A stretch of 64,000 nucleotides of DNA, from positions 2,790,001-2,854,000 of the forward strand of contig CBDDJJ010000001.1 in NCBI GenBank assembly GCA_965229625.1. The letters are read 5' to 3'. A model generated the notes under the pieces. That model worked only from the letters and a program-made list of their open reading frames with translations, was not told the origin of the DNA and searched no databases. The number at the start of each line of letters is the position of its first letter. Position 1 is the first letter of the stretch. A program made the position numbers and the translations under genes. Below, piece by piece: positions 33,989-42,643 of this stretch. This DNA is from JANQIO01 sp965229625. GTDB lineage: Bacteria; Pseudomonadota; Gammaproteobacteria; Pseudomonadales; Halieaceae.

Positions 33989-34426
33989 CTAGTGCGCAAA
34001 CCTCAGTTCTTCTGGCACCGCGGGTATACCAACATTGGCTTGGCTTTCAAGTGATGATAGGAGTTCAGAAAGAAGCGATCTAGTTGAACCGAGGAGATCT
34101 TCACTCACTTTGGCACTACCTTGAAGCTGTTGCATTACCTTCTGGATGTTCTCTAACTCCACACGATCTATAGAGCCAGAGTTTTCACCTAAACAGCTGT
34201 CAACTAAGGAAAAGGCATCGAAGGCGCTTCGATCATCAGTGCCCACCAAAAATGAGTTACTGCGAACAATATCAAAACCCCTAGTAGCTTCTCGCACAAA
34301 GTCCAGGATGCTCTGTAAAACAAACTCGCGTCTTTCTGGAGAGATGTCACCAGCATCAATCACCTGTAAGGCATCTTCTATCACGTGCCTAAAGCCAATC
34401 ATTGCTGGAAACTGTTGTTCGGTCAT
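33989..34426 (-). CDS. Small helical protein, unknown function
   Basis: A 145-residue predicted all-helical protein with no recognised domain. Long amphipathic stretches lie at about residues 30-55 (ERREFVLQSILDFVREATRG) and 88-130, and the C-terminus is short and proline-containing. The ATG at 34426 has GGAG seven bases upstream and is preferred over the frame start at 34501. It is upstream of, and in the same direction as, the HELGH-dcd pair, with 140 bases between, including the palindromic promoter. It shares the lower G+C of the cassette. It may be an accessory or antitoxin-like partner, but nothing in the sequence proves this. Confidence 0.6.
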   Translation of the reverse strand: MTEQQFPAMIGFRHVIEDALQVIDAGDISPERREFVLQSILDFVREATRGFDIVRSNSFLVGTDDRSAFDAFSLVDSCLGENSGSIDRVELENIQKVMQQLQGSAKVSEDLLGSTRSLLSELLSSLESQANVGIPAVPEELRFAH

Positions 34427-34671
34427 TTCACTTCTCCCATCAGGAAAAGATAGCTGAAGCATCAAGGTTGGCAAACTCGACGAGAAAAGCCCTGCTCCCA
34501 ATCTAAGGTTGATACAATGCTCCCATATCTACCCATATATTGTAAATAGACCCACTATAAACCACTAGATATGGTGCCTTTTGAGTTTCTTAAGCTATTG
34601 TTAATTATAGTTTTTATTTTTTCCGAGGTAAGGCACAATCTGGATTATATTTGTGCCCAGATTGACCCATA
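34427..34671. promoter_or_regulatory. AT-rich divergent regulatory region with inverted repeats
   Basis: This 245-base gap lies between the helical-protein and AbrB-like genes. CCATATCTA (34523-34531) and TAGATATGG (34566-34574) form a perfect 9-base inverted repeat. GGCACAA (34632-34638) and TTGTGCC (34651-34657) form a perfect 7-base one. CCCATAT recurs at 34522, 34532 and 34666. TGCCCAGA occurs twice, 19 bases apart, at the start of the AbrB-like gene. These look like binding sites for a dimeric regulator; no experimental support. Confidence 0.45.
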
Positions 34672-35181
34672 TTGCCCAGAGAAAGCAGCACTAAGCTGCC
34701 CCTTGATAGTAACGATGTGGCACCTTTCGGCCAGGATGTTGCTGAGCTGGGGGAGAGAAGGAGGCTACTGATACCTGCCTCGATTGCGAGGCGGGTAGGT
34801 TGGATAGATCCTCAGTCAAACGAAACTCATTCACTTATGGTTCTTGATCGTCCTGGCAAGATAACGCTTCTCCCTTGGGAGACGGCAGGGAAACAAGTAG
34901 TCGAAAGACGACGTGAGCTAGCTGAAAGCGCACCCAGCTCAATCGAAGCTAGACATGCGCTAACTGCGCTGGAAGATAGATATTTAAAAGCCTCTATCCC
35001 AAAGGATCGTAGACTCACTATGTCGCTTGAAATGCTAATCCATCTAATACCAAGTCAGCCTCTAGACATGGCACTCTACTTCTATATTCGAGCGGGATGG
35101 GGACAGCTAGAAATACTCTCTGTAGAGCACCGAAACGAGACTAGACAAGAGTTTCTCCCTCTTCTAGCGGATTTACCTTAA
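34672..35181 (+). CDS. AbrB/MraZ-like candidate DNA-binding protein
   Basis: A 169-residue protein. The GERRRLLIPASIARRVG segment at about residues 27-43, followed by MVLDRPGKITLLPWE, resembles the swapped-hairpin AbrB/MraZ DNA-binding fold (a G-R-hydrophobic-I/L-P-A core). The C-terminal half is not recognised. The start is uncertain: TTG at 34672 or GTG at 34717, with no strong ribosome binding site at either. It is divergent from the helical-protein gene and ends six bases from the convergent atpC stop. It could regulate the cassette through the inverted repeats upstream; inference. Confidence 0.55.
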   Translation: MPRESSTKLPLDSNDVAPFGQDVAELGERRRLLIPASIARRVGWIDPQSNETHSLMVLDRPGKITLLPWETAGKQVVERRRELAESAPSSIEARHALTALEDRYLKASIPKDRRLTMSLEMLIHLIPSQPLDMALYFYIRAGWGQLEILSVEHRNETRQEFLPLLADLP

Positions 35182-35187
35182 GCGGGA

Positions 35188-35616
35188 CTAGCCGCGACCG
35201 GCGCGGTTGCGCATTTTCTGCAGGGTGCGGAGCTGGGCAGCAGCCTCGGCGAGCTGCGCCGCGGCGCGGCCGTAGTCGAACTCACCGCTTTGGCCGGCCA
35301 GGGCTTTTTCAGCCGCCTGGCGGGCTTCCTCGGCGGCGGCTTCGTCCACGTCGTCAGCGCGAATGGCAGTGTCGGCCAGAACGGAGACCACACCGGGCTG
35401 CACCTCCAGGAAGCCGCCGGATACGTAGTAGACCTCTTCCTCACCGTTCTGCTTGACGATGCGGATCGGGCCGGGCACCAGGTCAGTCAGCAGCGGGGCG
35501 TGACCGTAGTTCACGCCCAGCTCACCCTGCGAGCCCGTTGCGACCAGGCTTTCCACCAGGCCGGAGAAGATCTCCTGTTCGGCGGAAACGATATCGCAGT
35601 GGATTGTCATGGACAT
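35188..35616 (-). CDS. atpC: ATP synthase F1 epsilon subunit
   Basis: A 142-residue epsilon subunit with the N-terminal beta sandwich (HCDIVSAEQEIFSG, GELGVNYGHAPLLTDLVPGPI) and a C-terminal helical hairpin. Epsilon couples the rotor and inhibits ATP hydrolysis. It is the last gene of the atp operon. Only six bases separate its stop from the convergent AbrB-like gene of the foreign cassette, and no clear terminator follows, so readthrough from the atp operon into the cassette as antisense RNA is possible. Confidence 0.97.
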   Translation of the reverse strand: MSMTIHCDIVSAEQEIFSGLVESLVATGSQGELGVNYGHAPLLTDLVPGPIRIVKQNGEEEVYYVSGGFLEVQPGVVSVLADTAIRADDVDEAAAEEARQAAEKALAGQSGEFDYGRAAAQLAEAAAQLRTLQKMRNRAGRG

Positions 35617-35640
35617 AGCGTTTGACCTCGCAGCGAAACC

Positions 35641-37038
35641 TTACAGGTTCTTCGCTTTCTCGATGGCTTCCTCGATGTTACCGACCATGTAGAACGCCTG
35701 CTCGGGCAGGTGATCATATTCGCCGGCCAACAGGCCCTTGAAGCTGGCAATGGTGTCCTTGAGGGACACGTACTTGCCCGGGGAGCCGGTGAAGACTTCC
35801 GCCACGTGGAAGGGCTGGGACAGGAAGCGCTCGATCTTACGGGCGCGGGCTACCGTCAGCTTGTCTTCCTCGGACAGTTCGTCCATGCCGAGAATCGCGA
35901 TGATGTCTTTCAGCTCCTTGTAGCGCTGCAGTACCGACTGCACACCGCGGGCCACTTCGTAGTGCTCGTTGCCAATGATGAGCGGGTCGAGCTGGCGTGA
36001 GGTAGAGTCCAGCGGATCTACCGCCGGGTAGATACCCTTGGCGGCGATGTCACGGCTCAGTACCACGGTGGAGTCGAGGTGAGCAAAGGTGGTGGCCGGC
36101 GACGGGTCAGTCAGGTCGTCCGCCGGGACGTATACCGCCTGGATGGAGGTGATGGAACCGGTCTTGGTGGAGGTAATGCGCTCCTGCAGTTCACCCATCT
36201 CCAGGGCCAGGGTGGGCTGGTAACCTACCGCGGAGGGCATACGGCCCAGCAGCGCGGATACCTCGGTACCTGCCAGCGTATAACGGTAGATGTTGTCGAC
36301 GAACAGCAGTACATCACGGCCTTCGTCACGGAATTTCTCGGCCATGGTGAGGCCGGTCAGGGCCACCCGCAGGCGGTTGCCCGGTGGCTCGTTCATCTGG
36401 CCGTAGACCATCGCCACCTTGGAATCGGTGAGGGTCTCGACATTTACAACGCCGGACTCCTGCATCTCGTAGTAGAAGTCATTACCTTCACGAGTACGTT
36501 CACCCACACCGGCGAATACCGACAGGCCAGAGTGCTCGGTGGCGATATTGTTGATCAGCTCCATCATGTTCACGGTCTTGCCCACGCCGGCGCCGCCGAA
36601 CAGGCCGACCTTACCGCCCTTGGCGAAGGGGCAGACCAGGTCGATCACCTTGATGCCGGTTTCCAGCAGCTCTTCAGAGGCTGCCAGCTCTTCATAGGTC
36701 GGTGCCTTGCGGTGAATGGAGGAACGCTCCTGCTCACCGATCGGGCCGCGCTCGTCGATGGGGTTGCCGAGTACGTCCATGATGCGGCCGAGCGTCTCAA
36801 CGCCGACGGGAACCTGGATCGGCGCCTGGGTATTCTCCACGGACAGGCCGCGAGACAGGCCTTCCGAAGAGCCCATGGCGATGGCGCGAACCACGCCGTC
36901 TCCAAGCTGTTGCTGTACTTCCAGGGTCAGGCCTTTATCGCTGACCGTCAGGGCGTCGTATACCTGCGGAACGGCATCGCGCGGGAATTCCACGTCGATG
37001 ACCGCGCCGATGATTTGTACGATTCGTCCGCTGCTCAT
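35641..37038 (-). CDS. atpD: ATP synthase F1 beta subunit
   Basis: A 465-residue catalytic beta subunit. The P-loop GGAGVGKT is at about residues 148-155, GERTREGNDFYYEM at about 182-195, and the segment VDNIYRYTLAGTEVSALLGR lies at about 248-267. The ATG at 37038 has AGAGGA at good spacing and gives the standard MSSGRIVQIIG start; the frame extends to 37080. It is located between atpG and atpC in the normal order. Confidence 0.98.
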   Translation of the reverse strand: MSSGRIVQIIGAVIDVEFPRDAVPQVYDALTVSDKGLTLEVQQQLGDGVVRAIAMGSSEGLSRGLSVENTQAPIQVPVGVETLGRIMDVLGNPIDERGPIGEQERSSIHRKAPTYEELAASEELLETGIKVIDLVCPFAKGGKVGLFGGAGVGKTVNMMELINNIATEHSGLSVFAGVGERTREGNDFYYEMQESGVVNVETLTDSKVAMVYGQMNEPPGNRLRVALTGLTMAEKFRDEGRDVLLFVDNIYRYTLAGTEVSALLGRMPSAVGYQPTLALEMGELQERITSTKTGSITSIQAVYVPADDLTDPSPATTFAHLDSTVVLSRDIAAKGIYPAVDPLDSTSRQLDPLIIGNEHYEVARGVQSVLQRYKELKDIIAILGMDELSEEDKLTVARARKIERFLSQPFHVAEVFTGSPGKYVSLKDTIASFKGLLAGEYDHLPEQAFYMVGNIEEAIEKAKNL

Positions 37039-37098
37039 GTTCGAATCCTCTGTATTAAATGCTAATTCTTGCTGGGTCATGTCGCGCTGGTTCAGCTA

Positions 37099-37962
37099 TC
37101 AGCTGATCGCCGCGGCACCACTCACAATTTCTGACAGTTCCTGGGTAATCGCCGCCTGCCGGGCCTTGTTGTAGATAAGCTGCAGGTCGTCGATCAGCTC
37201 GCCGGCGTTGTCGGTGGCGTTCTTCATGGCCAGCATGCGCGCCGCCTGTTCACAGGCGCCATTCTCGACCACGGCCTGGTACACCAGTGACTCGATATAA
37301 CGAGCCAGCAGGCCATCCAGCAGGTCGCGGGCTTCCGGCTCGTAGATGTAATCCCAGTGATGGCCCATGTCGTCGGATTCCTCCGGCACCAGCGGCAGAA
37401 TCTGCTCGACCGTGGGGTTCTGGGTCATGGTGTTCACGAACTCGTTGCTGACCAGGTACAGCTTGTCGAGCTTACCGTCGGCGAAGCCGTCCAGCATGGT
37501 CTTCACAGAACCGATCAGGTCCGCCAGCAGGGGTTCTTCACCCAGGTCGCGAGTCGCTGCAACGATGTTGCCGCCGAAGCTGCCAAAGAAGCCGGAGGCC
37601 TTGGCGCCTATCAGGCACAGGTCCACCGGTATGCCCTGGTCGTCCCACTCCTTCATGGAGCGAATCGCCGCTTTGAACAGGTTGATGTTGAGGCCGCCGC
37701 ACAGGCCACGGTCGGTGGACACCACGATATAGCCCACCCGCTTGACCTCGCGCTCCTGCATGAACAGGTGCTGGTACTCGGGATTGGCATGGGCGAGGTG
37801 GCCGACCACACTGCGGATGCGATTGGCGTAGGGCTTGCCGACTTCCATGCGGTCCTGGGCGCGGCGCATCTTGCTGGCCGCAACCATTTCCATCGCACTG
37901 GTGATCTTCTGAGTACTCTGGATACTCGAGATCTTGGTGCGAATTTCTTTTCCGACTGCCAT
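37099..37962 (-). CDS. atpG: ATP synthase F1 gamma subunit
   Basis: A 287-residue central-stalk subunit. The N-terminal helix (GKEIRTKISSIQSTQKITSAMEMVA-type) and C-terminal helix (MLAMKNATDNAGELIDDLQL) that form the rotor shaft are both present, along with STDRGLCGGLN in the middle. It lies between atpA and atpD with short gaps, consistent with a single operon transcript. Confidence 0.97.
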   Translation of the reverse strand: MAVGKEIRTKISSIQSTQKITSAMEMVAASKMRRAQDRMEVGKPYANRIRSVVGHLAHANPEYQHLFMQEREVKRVGYIVVSTDRGLCGGLNINLFKAAIRSMKEWDDQGIPVDLCLIGAKASGFFGSFGGNIVAATRDLGEEPLLADLIGSVKTMLDGFADGKLDKLYLVSNEFVNTMTQNPTVEQILPLVPEESDDMGHHWDYIYEPEARDLLDGLLARYIESLVYQAVVENGACEQAARMLAMKNATDNAGELIDDLQLIYNKARQAAITQELSEIVSGAAAIS

Positions 37963-37974
37963 TGGGCTCGCCTC

Positions 37975-39525
37975 TTACCAGGTCTGGGTGGACTTGAAGG
38001 TTTCCAGGGCAGACTTGAACTCGCCCTCGAGCTCGTCGTTCCAGTCGCCGGAGGCCACGATGCCGTCCATCAGGTCAGCGTGTTCTGCCTTCATATAGGC
38101 CAGCAGCGCCGACTCGAAATCGCCGACTTTCTCGACCTCAACGTCAGTCAGGTACTCATTGTCAGCGGCGTAAATCAGCAGGCCCATCTCGGCAATTGTC
38201 TGGGGAGCATACTGCGTCTGCTTCATCAGCTCGGTCACACGCTCACCGTGATCGAGCTGGGCCTTGGTAGCGTCGTCAAGATCAGAGGCAAACTGGGAGA
38301 AGGCCGCCAGTTCGCGGTACTGGGCCAGCGCGGTACGAATGCCACCGGACAGCTTTTTCATGATCTTGGTCTGGGCCGCGCCACCGACACGAGACACCGA
38401 GATACCGGCGTTCATGGCCGGGCGAATACCGGCATTGAACATGTCGGTTTCCAGGAAGATCTGGCCGTCGGTAATAGAGATCACGTTGGTCGGTACGAAG
38501 GCTGACACGTCGCCGGCCTGGGTTTCGATCACCGGCAGGGCGGTCAGAGAGCCGGTCTGGCCCGTCACCTCACCGTTGGTGAACTTCTCGACGTAGTCGG
38601 CGTTCACCCGGGCCGCGCGCTCCAGCAGGCGTGAGTGCAGGTAGAAGACGTCACCCGGGTAGGCTTCACGGCCCGGCGGACGACGCAGCAGCAGGGAGAT
38701 CTGGCGATACGCCCAGGCCTGCTTGGTCAGGTCATCGTAGATGATCAACGCGTCTTCACCGCGGTCGCGGTAATACTCACCCATGGTGCAGCCGGCAAAC
38801 GGAGCCAGGTACTGCATGGAGGCCGGGTCGGAGGCGTTGGCCGCCACTACGATGGTGTGGTCCATGGCGCCGTGCTCTTCCAGCTTGCGCACCACGGCGG
38901 CAACAGAGGATGCCTTCTGGCCCACCGCCACATAGATACACTTAATGCCGGTGTTCTTTTGGTTGATGATGGCGTCGATGGCAATTGCGGTTTTGCCGAC
39001 CTGGCGGTCGCCGATGATCAGCTCACGCTGGCCGCGGCCGATCGGCACCATGGCATCGATCGCCTTGAGGCCAATCTGCACCGGCTGGTCCACCGACTGA
39101 CGGGCGATAACGCCGGGCGCTACTTTTTCCAGCGCGTCGGTCATCTGCGCGTTCACCGGACCCTTGCCGTCAATGGGGTTACCCAGCGCGTCGACAACAC
39201 GGCCCTGCAGTTCCGGACCCACCGGTACTTCCAGGATGCGGCCAGTGCAACGGCAGGTCTGGCCTTCCGCCAGGCCCTTGTACTCACCGAGGATTACAGC
39301 ACCGACGGAGTCGCGCTCGAGGTTCAGCGCCATGCCGTAGATGCCGCCGTCAAATTCAATCATCTCCCCGTACATCACGTCGGTCAGGCCGTGAATACGG
39401 ATGATGCCGTCGCTGACTGAAACTACCGTGCCCTCGTTGCGGGCCTCTGAGCTGACATCGAGCTGGTCGATGCGCTGCTTGATAATTTCACTGATCTCTG
39501 ACGGATTCAGTTGCTGCATGCTCAT
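37975..39525 (-). CDS. atpA: ATP synthase F1 alpha subunit
   Basis: A 516-residue non-catalytic alpha subunit. The nucleotide-binding P-loop GDRQVGKTA is at about residues 171-179. ALIIYDDLTKQAWAYRQISLLLRRPPGREAYPGD is the family middle block, mentioned here by its ends only as motif positions 263-296, and the arginine finger region is intact. ATG at 39525 has GAGGA at good spacing; a second ATG at 39519 is in frame. It follows atpH. Confidence 0.98.
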   Translation of the reverse strand: MSMQQLNPSEISEIIKQRIDQLDVSSEARNEGTVVSVSDGIIRIHGLTDVMYGEMIEFDGGIYGMALNLERDSVGAVILGEYKGLAEGQTCRCTGRILEVPVGPELQGRVVDALGNPIDGKGPVNAQMTDALEKVAPGVIARQSVDQPVQIGLKAIDAMVPIGRGQRELIIGDRQVGKTAIAIDAIINQKNTGIKCIYVAVGQKASSVAAVVRKLEEHGAMDHTIVVAANASDPASMQYLAPFAGCTMGEYYRDRGEDALIIYDDLTKQAWAYRQISLLLRRPPGREAYPGDVFYLHSRLLERAARVNADYVEKFTNGEVTGQTGSLTALPVIETQAGDVSAFVPTNVISITDGQIFLETDMFNAGIRPAMNAGISVSRVGGAAQTKIMKKLSGGIRTALAQYRELAAFSQFASDLDDATKAQLDHGERVTELMKQTQYAPQTIAEMGLLIYAADNEYLTDVEVEKVGDFESALLAYMKAEHADLMDGIVASGDWNDELEGEFKSALETFKSTQTW

Positions 39526-39550
39526 TTCTTTAATCCTCTGTCCTAACTTC

Positions 39551-40087
39551 TTAGGAATTCATTGCCTCGGACAGCTTGTTCAGCCGACCGCGCACGGAGC
39601 CGTCGATAACCAGGTCGCCGGCGCGTATCACAACCCCGCCCAGCAGGGATTCATCCACCTGCGTTTCAACCTTTACTTCGCGTTCCAGTTTCTTGCTCAG
39701 TACCTGCGCCAGCGTCTGTTCTGTCGAACCTTCCAGTGCGTAGGCCGACAGCACGGTGACATCCACGCTACGCTCCTGCTCGGCCTTGAGCTGCTCGAAC
39801 AGCTCGCTGATCTCCGGCAGCAGCGGCAGGCGCTTGTTGCCGGCCAGCACCTTGATAAAGTTCTGGTGGTCAACCGCCAGGGTGTCACCACACAGTTCGA
39901 TCATGGTGACTGCCAACTGCTCAGCGGTTTGGGCGGGGCTGGTAAGCAGTGTCGCCACGCGCTCGTCCATGGACACCGCTGCCGCCGTAGCCAGGGCGCC
40001 GGACCAGCTGCCCAGTTCACCCTTGCCGTGCGCATATTCAAACGCCGCCCGAGCGTAGGGGCGCGCCAGTGTGCTCAGCTCCGCCAT
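39551..40087 (-). CDS. atpH: ATP synthase F1 delta subunit
   Basis: A 178-residue delta subunit that joins F1 to the peripheral stalk. The N-terminal LARPYARAAFEYA segment and C-terminal GVVIRAGDLVIDGSVRGRLNKL segment are family hallmarks. The ATG lies one base after the atpF stop, so translation is probably coupled. Confidence 0.97.
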   Translation of the reverse strand: MAELSTLARPYARAAFEYAHGKGELGSWSGALATAAAVSMDERVATLLTSPAQTAEQLAVTMIELCGDTLAVDHQNFIKVLAGNKRLPLLPEISELFEQLKAEQERSVDVTVLSAYALEGSTEQTLAQVLSKKLEREVKVETQVDESLLGGVVIRAGDLVIDGSVRGRLNKLSEAMNS

Positions 40088-40088
40088 A

Positions 40089-40559
40089 TCAGAGCTCGGC
40101 GGCGAGCTTGTCTACCAGCTCGCTGTGGCGCTGCATGTCGATCTCGGCCGCCAATACCTTTTCAGCACCGGCCAGCGCCAGGGTCGCCACCTGGCCGCGC
40201 AGTTGTTCGCGGGCACGGTTGAGCTCCTGGTCGATTTCCGCCTGGGCCGCTTCCTTCAGGCGATCACCTTCTTCGCGCGCCTGGTTCTTGGCCTCTTCGA
40301 CAATCTGGCTGGCGCGGCGGTTGGCCGCATCCAGGATGCCGGCCGCCTCTTCCTTGGCTTCCTTCAGGCGCTCAACGGCTTTCTCCTGCGCCAACTCCAG
40401 GTCGTGGTTGGCACGGTCTGCAGCCGCCAGGCCGTCTGCGATCTTGTCTGCGCGCTCCTGCATGGCGGCCAGGATCGGCGGCCATACTAATTTCATGCAG
40501 AACAGGACAAACGCCGCGAAGGCGATGGTCTGTCCGATCAGCGTAAGATTGATGTTCAC
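40089..40559 (-). CDS. atpF: ATP synthase F0 subunit b
   Basis: A 156-residue peripheral-stalk subunit. A single N-terminal membrane helix (about residues 5-25, TLIGQTIAFAAFVLFCMKLVW-type) is followed by a long charged coiled coil rich in Ala, Glu, Lys and Arg, the dimeric stator. The length equals that of E. coli AtpF. It lies between atpE and atpH. Confidence 0.97.
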   Translation of the reverse strand: MNINLTLIGQTIAFAAFVLFCMKLVWPPILAAMQERADKIADGLAAADRANHDLELAQEKAVERLKEAKEEAAGILDAANRRASQIVEEAKNQAREEGDRLKEAAQAEIDQELNRAREQLRGQVATLALAGAEKVLAAEIDMQRHSELVDKLAAEL

Positions 40560-40626
40560 GCTTCGTTCCTCATCTTAACGACTTTGGGGCTCACCTGATG
40601 GCGGCCCCGCTACGTTCAGCCCGATA

Positions 40627-40863
40627 TCAGGCGGCGGTCGGTGCAACCACGAAGATCAGGTACATGGCGATACCAACACCGATAATGGGGATAGCGTCGA
40701 CCAGGCCAGCACCCAGGAAGAAGGTTACCTGCAGCTTGGGCGCCAGCTCGGGCTGACGAGCAGAGCCCTCAATGAGGCGACCGCCCAGCAGGCCTACGCC
40801 GATGGCGGCGCCGAGGCCACCGAGGCCCATCATGATTGCAGCTGCAACGTAAATAAGTTCCAT
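40627..40863 (-). CDS. atpE: ATP synthase F0 subunit c
   Basis: A 78-residue hairpin proteolipid forming the proton-driven ring. The polar loop ARQPEL is at residues 35-40, and the ion-binding aspartate is D56 in GLVDAIP. The GLGGLGAAIGVGLLGG glycine-rich first helix is intact. The D56 context matches proton-type c subunits and lacks the Gln/Glu set of sodium-binding rings. Confidence 0.97.
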   Translation of the reverse strand: MELIYVAAAIMMGLGGLGAAIGVGLLGGRLIEGSARQPELAPKLQVTFFLGAGLVDAIPIIGVGIAMYLIFVVAPTAA

Positions 40864-40917
40864 TGTTTTCTCCTAGTTAAAGGTATGTAGCGTCGAGGTG
40901 TAACTCAGTAATCTTGT

Positions 40918-41805
40918 TCAGTGATCCTCATGGGCCATGCTGAGGTAAACGACCGTCAGGACCATGAAGATGAATGCTTGCAGGGTGATCACCAGGATAT
41001 GGAAGATCGCCCAACCCAACTGCAGGACGCCCGCCGGTGCCATCCACAGCACGCCGGCGCTGTACAGCGCTGCAATCAGGATGAAAATCATTTCGCCGGC
41101 ATACATGTTGCCGAACAGTCGAAGTCCCAGCGAGAAGGGCTTGGCCAGCAGGCCCACCGTTTCCATGAACAGGTTGATGGGAATGAACACCGGGTGCTCG
41201 AAGGGGTGCAGGGTCAGCTCTTTCACGAAGCCGAAGCCCTTGATCTTGATAGAGTAGAACAGCATCAGGATGAAGACGCCCGCTGCCATGCCCATGGTGA
41301 TATTGGGGTCTGTGGACGGCACGATCTTCTGGTACTCAACGCCTGCGAGCAACAGCAATTCCGGGATCCAGTCGACGGGAATCAGGTCCATTAGGTTCAT
41401 CAGGAAAACCCACACAAAAATAGTCAGCGCCAGCGGGGCGACCAGCGGGTTTCGGCCGTGGAAAGTATCTTTGACGGTGTTGTCGACGAACTCGACAATC
41501 ATCTCGGCGAAGTTGACGAAGCCGGAAGGAACGCCGGCGGAAGCGCCAGTGGCCACCCGGCGGAACAACCAGCAGAACAGGATGCCGAGGCCAATTGACC
41601 AGGCCATGCTGTCCACATGAATGGCCGTGAAGCCCATTGCCGAGGCTTCCGCGCCGCCGTGGGCCATGGTCCATACGCCACCATCGGCTACCACGGTGCC
41701 GTCATAGCGCACGGTGCCCGCCGGCAGCTTGCCATAGGTCAGGTTGGTCAGGTGGTGAACAATGTACTCGGAGACTGTTGGTCCGCCTTCGCCAGCTGCT
41801 GCCAT
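40918..41805 (-). CDS. atpB: ATP synthase F0 subunit a
   Basis: A 295-residue membrane subunit forming the proton half-channels. The essential arginine lies in LGLRLFGNMYAGEMI at about residues 222-236. Several hydrophobic helices are clear. The N-terminus is longer than in E. coli (271 residues), with an extra periplasmic-type segment around residues 25-55 (GTVRYDGTVVADGGVWTM), a feature seen in other Pseudomonas-type proteins. Confidence 0.97.
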   Translation of the reverse strand: MAAAGEGGPTVSEYIVHHLTNLTYGKLPAGTVRYDGTVVADGGVWTMAHGGAEASAMGFTAIHVDSMAWSIGLGILFCWLFRRVATGASAGVPSGFVNFAEMIVEFVDNTVKDTFHGRNPLVAPLALTIFVWVFLMNLMDLIPVDWIPELLLLAGVEYQKIVPSTDPNITMGMAAGVFILMLFYSIKIKGFGFVKELTLHPFEHPVFIPINLFMETVGLLAKPFSLGLRLFGNMYAGEMIFILIAALYSAGVLWMAPAGVLQLGWAIFHILVITLQAFIFMVLTVVYLSMAHEDH

Positions 41806-41947
41806 GTATCTATCTCTTTTCCTGTCTCTTTTCCGTCTCGGCCAGCGAGCCTCTGCTCCTGGTACCCGATCTTCGGGAGCCGCATTGTGCCGCTCCGTCT
41901 ACTGCGTGTCTGTACCGCTTTTCTGCTACACCCAGGGCAGTTCTCAC

Positions 41948-42364
41948 TCAGAGCCGTCGCGGCCGGCGTCTCAATAGCCACCATGCGCCGGCGATCTGTA
42001 TGCAAAGCATCGCGCCATAACCCGCAAATACTGCCCAACCCTCTATGGGTCGTACCCGGGCAAATACCAGCATGAAGCCGGCGATCGACAGCATGAATTT
42101 GCCGATCTCTGCACTGTAGCCAGCGCGCACGGCTCGCTGGGCATTGCTCGCTCCGCGCCAGCGGAATACGCCCCGTGCAAACCAGGCATTGGGAATTACC
42201 GCGATCAGGCCTCCCAGCCCCAGGGACTTGGCCGCCACAGGATTCCACCCCGCGACTATTGCCCAGAGCCCGAGCAGAAGGACCAGTTGTGCAACAGTAA
42301 TGCGGTAGACCGGTGGCCGGGAAATGCTGGCGCCAGTGGCGGAGCCCTTTGCTGGATCGCTCAT
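41948..42364 (-). CDS. atpI: ATP synthase assembly protein I
   Basis: A 138-residue membrane protein with four predicted helices, of the AtpI group that helps c-ring assembly. Landmarks are GGLIAVIPNAWFARGVFRW at about residues 50-68 and the central FMLSIAGFMLVFARVRP. It is the first gene of the atp operon, preceded by a strong promoter (42466-42494) and a tandem repeat in the leader. The ribosome binding site is weak. The Arg-rich end (WLLRRRPRRL) is unremarkable. Confidence 0.92.
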   Translation of the reverse strand: MSDPAKGSATGASISRPPVYRITVAQLVLLLGLWAIVAGWNPVAAKSLGLGGLIAVIPNAWFARGVFRWRGASNAQRAVRAGYSAEIGKFMLSIAGFMLVFARVRPIEGWAVFAGYGAMLCIQIAGAWWLLRRRPRRL

Positions 42365-42382
42365 CCGACAACGTTCATCGTT

Positions 42383-42410
42383 AACGGCTCTTCATCAACG
42401 GCTCTTCATC
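42383..42410. repeat. Perfect 14-base tandem repeat in atpI leader
   Basis: AACGGCTCTTCATC occurs twice with no spacer (42383-42396 and 42397-42410), 19 bases upstream of the atpI ATG and inside its predicted untranslated leader. An imperfect third unit may precede it. Confidence 0.9.
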
Positions 42411-42465
42411 GGCGCGTCGCGAGCCTGTCGCTAACCGCGGCAGGACCCCTCCCGAAAGCGCGCGC

Positions 42466-42494
42466 ATTATAGGGTTTCTGCTACGGGTGTTCAA
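42466..42494 (-). promoter_or_regulatory. Sigma-70 promoter for atp operon
   Basis: On the minus strand TTGAAC (42494-42489), a 17-base spacer and a perfect TATAAT (42471-42466) lie about 100 bases upstream of atpI. The predicted leader is about 95 bases. The rest of the parB-atpI gap (42495-42643) shows no gene. Confidence 0.65.
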
Positions 42495-42643
42495 CCGAAA
42501 ACCCGCGCCAACCCTGCGTTCTGCGGGTGTTATGAGCATGTTCAGGGAAGATGGCCGCACGTTGTGGGCAAGCCAGGAAAGCTAACCCATTATCTAGTGG
42601 TGCTCACCTGGCTCAACAACTAGATGATGTGGTACAGCTGATA

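Larger units (their letters stand above)
31531..35187. other. AT-richer foreign-looking cassette between nhaC and atpC
   Basis: Four genes and their spacers replace what is normally the atpC-glmU junction. Hand counts of G+C give 29 of 60 at 32461-32520 and 25 of 60 at 33061-33120, against 42 of 60 at 30001-30060 in the neighbouring antiporter gene. Content: a dCTP-deaminase-like gene coupled to a HELGH peptidase-like gene, a small helical protein gene and a divergent AbrB/MraZ-like gene ending six bases from the atpC stop. No integrase, transposase, tRNA or flanking direct repeat was found. The 31531-31788 stretch (258 bases) holds no gene; only small stems such as AGAGCT/AGCTCT (31659-31675) are visible. 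Confidence 0.7.

Noticed and set aside
36079..38505. Long plus-strand open frames opposite atpD, atpG and atpA
   Set aside because: Shadows of highly conserved atp genes; no ribosome sites or recognisable motifs.
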